In this document: positions 5,869 through 10,414 of the stretch, piece by piece | How positions within the stretch are numbered: position 1 is the stretch's first letter | How the letters are laid out: each line of letters starts with the position of its first letter | Source: Pseudomonadota bacterium | Lineage (GTDB): Bacteria; Pseudomonadota; Zetaproteobacteria; Mariprofundales; Mariprofundaceae | Length of the DNA stretch: 10,414 bases | Direction: 5' to 3' | Assembly: GCA_002401635.1 (NCBI GenBank) | Contig: NVTQ01000048.1 | Location: forward strand, 5,404-15,817 | Translations under genes and position numbers: made by a program | The notes under the pieces: generated by a model | What the model was told of the DNA's origin: nothing | Databases searched by the model: none | Seen by the model: only the letters and a program-made list of their open reading frames with translations

Positions 5869-5869
5869 G

Positions 5870-6694
5870 TTATGGTCCACTAAAGGTGCGTTTTGCCAGT
5901 CCAGAAAAGTGACCGACAATCACTGCTTGTTTTTGCAGTCCAGAACAATTCGTTTGTTGCCCTGCATAGGGTGTGAAGACATGTTCAATATCAATGGAGC
6001 CTGAATATAATTTCCAATGTACACCATTGATAGAAGTACCATATTGACGGCTTAATGCATTATCAAAATAGGCTGCCCCAAACTTTTCAAGCCGACTACC
6101 CACCTTATTCAATGAGATATTTTGATGCATTGGCATAGGAGATTGGTGAAGTAGCTTGGAAAAATGCATCATGAAATCTTGATGCCCAGTAAGTCGGTCG
6201 GATTGACAGTAAACACCTACCCCTGCGCCACACCCCCACCGATACTCATAGTGAAAGCTCTTATCAGAGCGTTTTTCTCCGTTAAAAAAGATGTCGCAGG
6301 TTCCATCTTCTTTGAATGTAGTTTCGATACGGAATTGATCATCACTGAATGGGTCATTCCATTTCATTATTTCAGCGATATAAAGCGTACCAATAAATAA
6401 ACTTATAGCGATCAAGGGCATACTATGGATGATGTAATCTTTCTTTTTGAACTCACCTCGGCGAAAACCGCGAAAAAAACGCAGGGGTTGAGCGATAAGT
6501 AAAAAGAAAAAGACTGACATTTGAATCGGGAACAATGAAAAAGCGTAGAGCAAGAAAATAGTTTTTCCGTAGAATGCGCCAGCCCAGCCGACTATGGCAG
6601 CAAGTATGATGTTAAAGGTTTGAATCTTTGCCATGATGGTGCCGATAGCAGCTTTTTTTCTGCCTTGATAACCAGTGCCCCATAATTTACTCAT
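5870..6694 (-). CDS. Unknown protein with three N-terminal membrane helices and a cysteine-containing C-terminal domain
   Basis: 274 residues, family not recognised. Hydrophobic segments are at ~25-42, 45-70 and 87-110, the first two separated by a short AFYGK turn and the second and third by a basic loop (RFFRGFRRGEFKKKD), which suggests a cytoplasmic loop. The remaining ~165 residues are soluble-looking with four cysteines (133, 155, 163, 250) and aromatic-rich patches. If the basic loop is cytoplasmic, this domain would face the periplasm, where the cysteines could form disulfides; this is inference. The ATG overlaps the stop of the YbiB-like gene by 8 nt with no clear ribosome site, so translation is probably coupled. 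It is the last gene of the four-gene operon. Confidence 0.75.
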   Translation of the reverse strand: MSKLWGTGYQGRKKAAIGTIMAKIQTFNIILAAIVGWAGAFYGKTIFLLYAFSLFPIQMSVFFFLLIAQPLRFFRGFRRGEFKKKDYIIHSMPLIAISLFIGTLYIAEIMKWNDPFSDDQFRIETTFKEDGTCDIFFNGEKRSDKSFHYEYRWGCGAGVGVYCQSDRLTGHQDFMMHFSKLLHQSPMPMHQNISLNKVGSRLEKFGAAYFDNALSRQYGTSINGVHWKLYSGSIDIEHVFTPYAGQQTNCSGLQKQAVIVGHFSGLAKRTFSGP

Positions 6695-7661
6695 AGGCTG
6701 ATTTCTGAAATATCGTGTTTTTTAAATTACCTTTACCAGAAGCCCATAAAAAAGCCGATTTCATGCGTTGTAAAGTTGATAATTCTCTTGATTCTTCGAA
6801 TGTCAGTAAAAAATTATCAAATTCTTCAATTATGTCATTTAAAGGATCTTTGCCAGTTCTGGGGTAGGGTGTGTGTCCGCAATCTTCAAAATGGATATCT
6901 GAAATGTCATTGCCAACTTGCATTTTTACGACTTTTTGGCGATCTGCATAAAGCTCTGGTTCGCCTTCTGCACCCATAAAAATCAATGAACGAATTTGTC
7001 CCAATAGTACATTTGCCTCTGCCATATAATTGGCATAAGGCGTATGAAAAAAACCATTCAGTTGCCCTTCGCACTGCATGGGGTTGAGCAAGCGGGCGAC
7101 GGTATTGGCAAAAGAACGCACACCAAGGCGTGGACGTAGTTGATAGATGCGGTGCAAGTCAGGCGATATTTCTGCCAAATCCATATACACCAAACCATCA
7201 TGTTGCATGATATTTTGTGCTTCTGTTAAAGAATTGGCGCGTTGAACACCTTGTTCTTGAAGAATCTGCCAGGCAGTAATGCGCCCTTCGATATGTTCCA
7301 CACCATGCACAAAGATTGGAATGCCTGCATCACGGCATTGCAGTGCAGCCGCAAGGTAGGCGTGAGCGGCTCGGCGTTTGCCCGCATAACAGGGTAAATC
7401 GACAGCACCCTGCATGGCTGTTGTCATGCCAAAGTGAGGTATGTGTTCGTGTGTGGCTTGGATAAAGCCCGTTAATTCTGCGGGTGTTTCGCCTTTCATG
7501 CGCTGGGCAATGAGAAATGCTCCTAATTGTAGTAAATCTGCATCAGGCTTGAGTAATTCGGAAAAAACAAAGCGAGATTCTTCTTGATTTAGATGATCTG
7601 AACCATGTTTGCCGCGCGCAACACGTTTAACCAGTGGCGCAATATCAATTGAATCAGTCAT
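6687..7661 (-). CDS. ybiB: YbiB/TrpD2-like glycosyltransferase-fold protein
   Basis: 324 residues, full length for the TrpD2/YbiB group, which shares the anthranilate phosphoribosyltransferase fold. Seen: an N-terminal helical domain with LLQLGAFLIAQRMKGETPAEL (43-63), IPIFVHGVEHIEGRITAWQIL (114-134) in place of the TrpD HGN motif, and LRPRLGVRSFANTVARLLNP (175-194). The TrpD GTGGD loop for PRPP is not recognisable; the corresponding site reads DLPCYAGKRR. It is therefore unlikely to be a tryptophan enzyme. E. coli YbiB is reported to bind nucleic acids and to lie in a LexA-controlled unit with dinG. Here the gene overlaps the 3' end of a LexA-like gene by 8 nt, an independent link to the same regulatory family. 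The start lacks a strong ribosome site, consistent with coupled translation. Confidence 0.87.
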   Translation of the reverse strand: MTDSIDIAPLVKRVARGKHGSDHLNQEESRFVFSELLKPDADLLQLGAFLIAQRMKGETPAELTGFIQATHEHIPHFGMTTAMQGAVDLPCYAGKRRAAHAYLAAALQCRDAGIPIFVHGVEHIEGRITAWQILQEQGVQRANSLTEAQNIMQHDGLVYMDLAEISPDLHRIYQLRPRLGVRSFANTVARLLNPMQCEGQLNGFFHTPYANYMAEANVLLGQIRSLIFMGAEGEPELYADRQKVVKMQVGNDISDIHFEDCGHTPYPRTGKDPLNDIIEEFDNFLLTFEESRELSTLQRMKSAFLWASGKGNLKNTIFQKSAYE

Positions 7662-8133
7662 GTCTGCGAATCACGCCAATCACAATGCCGAGAATTTGTA
7701 GCTCTTCATTCTTGATATAAATGGGTTGCAAATCGGGATTGGCTGGCTGTAAGCGAATGCCATCTTTTTCAATGTAGAATTTTTTAAGGGTAACACTATC
7801 GCCATTGATCATGGCAACCACCGATTGCCCATTTTCCGCAGAATCGCGTTTTTCGACGACGATGATATCGCCATCTTCAATATTGTCATCAATCATGGAA
7901 TTGCCACGTACACGCAAGGCATAACTTGATTTTCTGACCATGCTGGCAGGCACTGATACACTTTCTTTGTATTCAAATAAATCCAACGGCTGACCCGCAG
8001 CGACTGTGCCTAATAGGGATATTTCCTGCATGGCTTCTGCCTCTATATCAACCATATCCAAGTTTTCTGGCAAGTTTTTTTCTATCCAAAGTGGACGGTC
8101 TTTTTTCGGAATAAGCATATGAATATCAGCCAT
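7654..8133 (-). CDS. LexA-like S24 self-cleaving protein lacking the helix-turn-helix domain
   Basis: 159 residues from ATG 8133, which has a GGGGAAG ribosome site ~8 nt upstream and follows the CvfB-like stop by 2 nt. An in-frame GTG at 8151 is less likely. The C-terminal LexA/UmuD-type domain is complete: cleavage site A46-G47 in LLGTVAAGQPLD, catalytic S79 in RGNSMIDDNIEDGD, catalytic K117 in DSVTLKK, and the terminal ILGIVIGVIRR strand. The spacing of these sites is within a few residues of E. coli LexA. The N-terminal ~37 residues (MADIHMLIPKKDRPLW...) do not resemble the LexA winged helix (~70 residues), and the upstream frame belongs to the preceding gene. A UmuD-like role is possible but no umuC is seen. 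It may act as a RecA-responsive partner rather than a classical repressor; this is inference. Confidence 0.88.
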   Translation of the reverse strand: MADIHMLIPKKDRPLWIEKNLPENLDMVDIEAEAMQEISLLGTVAAGQPLDLFEYKESVSVPASMVRKSSYALRVRGNSMIDDNIEDGDIIVVEKRDSAENGQSVVAMINGDSVTLKKFYIEKDGIRLQPANPDLQPIYIKNEELQILGIVIGVIRRHD

Positions 8134-8135
8134 AA

Positions 8136-9062
8136 TTATTTCTTCCCCCACACATCTTTTGGAATGTTGCGTTTTACTGATTTTTTAATATGTTTTGGTG
8201 GCTTATTTTTTTGCTCTTGGGGCATGGGGACATCTGCATTGAGGTAAATGCCATCGCTTTCCAAGCGGATAAACTTTTTCTTATAAAGTGTGCCAATACT
8301 CTTCTTAAACAGCCCTTTACTGATACTTAAATAGCTAAAAATGTCTTCTGGTGAGCTTTTATCCGTTAAAGGCAAGAAATTTGAATTTACTTTTAATTCT
8401 TTAAGAATTCCTTTGGCAGTATCATCGAGTTTTTCACGGGTATTGAGATGCATGACAACATCAATTTTACCATCATCACGGATGTTTTTAATGTAGCCAG
8501 TAAAGCGTTCTCCACGCCTAAGCGGGCGGCTAAGCCGTTGTTCATGCAGCAAACCCCAGTGTGTGTGGTTGATGATAACTTTATGTCCCAAATCGGTTTT
8601 GTTGGCATTGAGCAATGAGACTTCGTCGCCAATTTTAAAATCATCATCGCTATCTTGGAATAGGAAACGATCCAGCTTGGCAGAGGCAGCAATACGCCCG
8701 CTTTGATCATCGACATACAGATAAACGACGTATGACTTGCCTTCTTCCATGGGCGGCTTTTGCTGGTTAAACGGAACCAGTAAATCCTTCATCAAACCCC
8801 AATTAAGAAATGCGCCTGCTTTATTGGTGGCAATGCATTTAAGATAAGCGCACTCACCGACCATGGCATAGGGCGTTTCGGTGGTGGCAATCACACGATC
8901 TTCAGAATCATGATAGAGAAATACATCGAGATCATCGCCGATTTTAATGCCTTGGGGCACATAGCGTATGGGTAATAAGATTTCGCCAAGTTTACCGCCA
9001 TCAAGGTAAAGTCCGAAATCTACTTCTTTAACGATGGTGAGGGTGTTGATATGTCCAATCAT
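8136..9062 (-). CDS. CvfB-like protein: tandem S1-like RNA-binding domains plus winged helix
   Basis: 308 residues, close to the CvfB/YitL family length. An S1-like domain starts the protein (GHINTLTIVKEVDFGLYLDGGKLGEILLP, 3-31), a second covers ~65-130 (GAFLNWGLMKDLLVPFNQQ), and a third ~140-205 (HWGLLHEQRLSRPLRRGERFTGYIKNIRDDGKIDV). A winged-helix segment (~225-275, FSYLSISKGLFKKSIGTLYKKKFIRLESDGIYL) follows, with a lysine-rich tail (~285-308). Staphylococcal CvfB is an RNA-binding regulator of virulence gene expression; the role in proteobacteria is not settled. ATG 9062 is the only reasonable start and lacks a ribosome site. It is first in the operon with the LexA-like and YbiB-like genes, suggesting a nucleic-acid-related function for the group. 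Confidence 0.87.
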   Translation of the reverse strand: MIGHINTLTIVKEVDFGLYLDGGKLGEILLPIRYVPQGIKIGDDLDVFLYHDSEDRVIATTETPYAMVGECAYLKCIATNKAGAFLNWGLMKDLLVPFNQQKPPMEEGKSYVVYLYVDDQSGRIAASAKLDRFLFQDSDDDFKIGDEVSLLNANKTDLGHKVIINHTHWGLLHEQRLSRPLRRGERFTGYIKNIRDDGKIDVVMHLNTREKLDDTAKGILKELKVNSNFLPLTDKSSPEDIFSYLSISKGLFKKSIGTLYKKKFIRLESDGIYLNADVPMPQEQKNKPPKHIKKSVKRNIPKDVWGKK

Positions 9063-9124
9063 GGTTGGCGATTATTCACTATGGCATGCATGAAGTATAC
9101 GAAGATTTTGATATAGTGAGAAGA

Positions 9125-9144
9125 ACAAGGTGTTTGCTTGATGT
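9125..9144. repeat. 20-bp direct repeat, right copy (flanks the CvfB-LexA-YbiB operon)
   Basis: This is the partner of the repeat at 5849-5868, with 18 of 20 bases identical and the same orientation. It lies ~60 bp upstream of the CvfB-like start. Confidence 0.45.
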
Positions 9145-9178
9145 ATGAAGGTTCGGAGCTTGTTGGGATAGGTAGCCT

Positions 9179-9206
9179 TTCATTTCTTTTGCGAAAAAGA
9201 AATGAA
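9179..9206. repeat. Perfect 12-bp hairpin
   Basis: TTCATTTCTTTT (9179-9190) pairs perfectly with AAAAGAAATGAA (9195-9206) around a GCGA loop. This sequence type is common in proteobacterial intergenic repeats, as far as I recall. It could end transcripts or be part of a larger repeat unit with the two inverted repeats that follow. Confidence 0.6.
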
Positions 9207-9241
9207 GCAAAGAAACTCGCCCTATATATCTGCATGTATCC

Positions 9242-9306
9242 TTTACACAGTACCTTCAAAAGGGCGCGTGTTACTGCGCTTATTCCTTTTGAAGGCACTG
9301 TATAAA
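9242..9306. repeat. Long hairpin: 22-bp arms with two mismatches
   Basis: The core arms ACAGTACCTTCAAAAGG (9247-9263) and CCTTTTGAAGGCACTGT (9285-9301) match at 16 of 17 positions. Pairing continues outward to 9242 and 9306 with one more mismatch. GCGC at 9264-9267 and 9276-9279 extends the stem inward. It abuts the next inverted repeat, which begins at 9305. Confidence 0.7.
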
Positions 9307-9470
9307 CCCAAGATCCGACATTGACATGCGGCGCATGCCGCAACTCTTTGGCTTGTCTGACATTCCAAGAAATCATTCATCACCAATAAGGTGACTACAA
9401 GATTTCCCGCAACGCCATACAAACCAAATACTTACACCCTGCATTCACATTCAATGTCGGATCTTGGGTT
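9305..9470. mobile_element. 166-bp unit bounded by perfect 20-bp inverted repeats (possible MITE-like element)
   Basis: AACCCAAGATCCGACATTGA (9305-9324) and TCAATGTCGGATCTTGGGTT (9451-9470) are exact reverse complements. TATA lies directly left of the unit (9301-9304) and TATA one base right of it (9472-9475), compatible with a TA-type target duplication but AT-rich enough to be chance. Inside are the small palindrome CATGC-GGC-GCATG (9325-9337) and the hairpin TCACC-AATAA-GGTGA (9380-9394). There is no gene inside. One plus-strand frame, entered at 9390, runs through the right terminal repeat to a TAG at 9566 and reads like a degenerate protein tail (ending EEQLEYAMLIANDYDKQECCP). Element status is inferred from structure only. 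Confidence 0.5.
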
Positions 9471-9600
9471 ATATATTCAATAGCCGCATTTTTTTTTACA
9501 GAAGAACAACTTGAATACGCGATGTTAATAGCAAATGATTATGATAAACAAGAATGCTGTCCCTAGCTTTGTATCTATTTTATCAGAAAAATCAATAAAT

Positions 9601-10023
9601 TTATGCGCCTGCCTGATATTGAGCTACAACTTTTGCCTTTATTTGGGTTGATGAGTTCTGTGGGTTATATTGAATCTGGACAATCTTTTTACCTTGAGAT
9701 TTTAAATAATTTTCCACACCTTCATTATGAGGTTTTTTACCCCAATCTTCGCCAATAACAAAAATATCAGCCTTAACTTGCTTACACACAGCGATATAAT
9801 CCAGTTCATGGTATGGAACCACTACATCCACACAGCTTAGAGCCAGTAGCATTTGTATGCGTTGCTCAAGAGGGATAACTGGAATCTTGGGTTTATACAG
9901 TTTAACAACCTCGTCAGAAGCAACACCCACAGCAACCGTATCACCTAAGCTGGCGCAATGTTCCAATAAGGCAAGATGACCAACATGCAATAAATCAAAC
10001 GTACCTACTGTATAAACAACCAT
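9601..10023 (-). CDS. Glycerol-3-phosphate cytidylyltransferase-like (TagD/GCT family) nucleotidyltransferase
   Basis: 140 residues, similar in size to TagD (~129). The N-terminal nucleotide-binding motif is VGTFDLLHVGH with HxGH at 13-16. LEQRIQMLLAL (52-62), VVVPYH (67-72) and ADIFVIGEDWGKK (85-97) follow the GCT pattern. The second nucleotide-binding motif reads NSSTQIK (123-129) instead of TagD's GISTTKIK. These enzymes join CTP to a phosphorylated alcohol such as glycerol 3-phosphate or phosphoethanolamine, releasing pyrophosphate. The exact substrate cannot be told, and a RfaE2-type adenylyltransferase is an alternative. ATG 10023 has only a distant AGGA behind an A-run. It is divergent from a CDP-alcohol phosphatidyltransferase 90 bp away, consistent with CDP-activated head-group chemistry. 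Confidence 0.82.
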   Translation of the reverse strand: MVVYTVGTFDLLHVGHLALLEHCASLGDTVAVGVASDEVVKLYKPKIPVIPLEQRIQMLLALSCVDVVVPYHELDYIAVCKQVKADIFVIGEDWGKKPHNEGVENYLKSQGKKIVQIQYNPQNSSTQIKAKVVAQYQAGA

Positions 10024-10113
10024 TTTTTTTTATAATCCTATGATAATATCTCTTTCCCGACTAAAATAGCACACTTCAAATTTAATCATACTTATATATT
10101 GCTAGGAACCAAA
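10024..10113. promoter_or_regulatory. Divergent intergenic region with ribosome site for the CDP-alcohol transferase
   Basis: A 90-bp AT-rich gap separates two divergent starts and must hold both promoters. TAGGA (10103-10107) lies 6 nt before ATG 10114. TATATT (10095-10100) is too close to this ATG to be a convincing -10 unless the leader is very short. No clear -35/-10 pair is assigned. Confidence 0.35.
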
Positions 10114-10414
10114 ATGACACCGCAACCGCAACCGCAACCGCAACAACCAACCATACTTTCTTATGCAAAGGATATTCCAAACCTTTGCTCCCTAGCGGGC
10201 TTGGCTTGTACCATACTTGCCATTTATTTCTGTATCAAAGGCGTTTATGCCGCTGCCATGATTGGCATGATTTGGGCTGTTGCTTTTGATTGGGCAGATG
10301 GTCTTGTTGCACGAAGAATGAAAGGGCGCACAGGCGATGACAGTAAGTTCGGTGGGCAACTGGATGTATTGATCGATATTGTAAGCTATGGCGTTACGCC
10401 TGCGATACTTCTTT
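10114..10414 (+). CDS. CDP-alcohol phosphatidyltransferase, phosphatidylserine-synthase-like (3' end outside window)
   Basis: 100 codons are visible from ATG 10114, with AGGA 6 nt upstream. After a Pro-Gln repeat (residues 3-10) come YAKDIPNLCSLAGLACTILAIY, typical of the first membrane helix of this family, and a second helix (~44-58). The catalytic signature is DWADGLVAR (59-67) followed by GGQLDVLID (80-88), i.e. DxxDGxxAR...GxxxDxxxD. Metal-binding aspartates 59, 62, 84 and the general-base D88 are all present. The AR-to-G spacing is 12 rather than the usual 8, due to a KGRTGDD insertion. The family transfers a phosphatidyl group from CDP-diacylglycerol, or a head group from a CDP-alcohol, at the inner membrane. 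LDVLIDIVSYGVTPA resembles phosphatidylserine synthases; other alcohols are possible. Confidence 0.87.
   Translation, partial: MTPQPQPQPQQPTILSYAKDIPNLCSLAGLACTILAIYFCIKGVYAAAMIGMIWAVAFDWADGLVARRMKGRTGDDSKFGGQLDVLIDIVSYGVTPAILL
10120..10143 (+). repeat. Four tandem CCGCAA hexamers in the coding region
   Basis: The unit encodes Pro-Gln four times directly after the second codon of the CDP-alcohol transferase. Gain or loss of units would keep the frame and only change the length of the cytosolic N-terminal tail. Confidence 0.85.

Noticed and set aside
5686..5869. Terminator between the convergent Yip1-like gene and the operon end
   Set aside because: Only short weak complementarities (for example GTCG/CGAC around 5731-5753) and no T-run. 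Nothing convincing in this 184-bp gap.
8134..9300. SOS box (CTGT-N8-ACAG type) upstream of the LexA-like operon
   Set aside because: Searched by eye in the region before 9062. No match with acceptable spacing, so LexA control of this operon is not supported by a classical site.
9247..9301. Integron attC-like site
   Set aside because: The hairpin is long and imperfect, but I see no GTTRRRY/RYYYAAC core sites and no integrase or cassette gene.
9059..9376. 105-codon minus-strand frame upstream of the CvfB-like gene
   Set aside because: It runs through the hairpins at 9179-9306 and into the 20-bp inverted repeat. Its translation is what the repeats would give in any frame, and it overlaps the CvfB start. 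I treat it as a repeat artefact.

Overview
The window is moderately AT-rich DNA (about 40% G+C by eye) from a Gram-negative bacterium, most likely a proteobacterium. The gene families present (YigZ/IMPACT, exonuclease III, YbiB/TrpD2-like, CvfB-like, LexA-type S24 protein, IS5-family transposase) fit that, but no gene fixes the genus.

Layout. (1) 3-416, plus: C-terminal half of a fructosamine/ketosamine-3-kinase-like protein, facing (2) a minus-strand block read from 3907 down to 427: a ParD-like/ParE-like toxin-antitoxin pair, exonuclease III (xthA), a YigZ/IMPACT protein, and a diguanylate cyclase with an unusual Rossmann-GAF-GGDEF architecture. The TA pair sits between two direct copies, exactly 680 bp apart, of a ~113 bp segment holding the xthA promoter and first codons. 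The TA cassette therefore appears to have entered together with a duplication of the xthA 5' end, leaving xthA intact and a 21-codon xthA stub upstream of the TA promoter. (3) 4061-5040: a scarred accessory stretch with a small orphan ORF, the N-terminal part of an IS5-family transposase, and a 118 bp fold-back (REPIN/MITE-like) element that terminates that transposase frame. (4) 5110-5685, plus: a small multi-pass, Yip1-like membrane protein. (5) 9062 down to 5870, minus: a tightly packed four-gene operon of a CvfB-like RNA-binding protein, a LexA-like S24 self-cleaving protein lacking the LexA DNA-binding domain, a YbiB/TrpD2-like protein, and an unknown three-helix membrane protein. Spacing is 2 nt, then two 8-nt start/stop overlaps. 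(6) 9063-9600: a 538 bp gap packed with nested inverted repeats. (7) 10023-9601, minus: a TagD/GCT-like cytidylyltransferase, divergent from (8) 10114-end, plus: the start of a CDP-alcohol phosphatidyltransferase (phosphatidylserine-synthase-like).

How the genes may work together. The xthA/yigZ/dgc block looks like housekeeping genes into which a TA module was spliced. The CvfB/LexA-like/YbiB operon suggests a nucleic-acid stress response: in E. coli ybiB is, as I recall, in the LexA-controlled dinG-ybiB unit, and here a LexA-like protease-fold protein is co-encoded with its homologue. The cytidylyltransferase and CDP-alcohol transferase both use CDP-activated head groups and may be functionally linked. 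The most unusual features are the HTH-less LexA operon and the TA/xthA duplication. I saw no CRISPR array, tRNA, rRNA or complete IS element.
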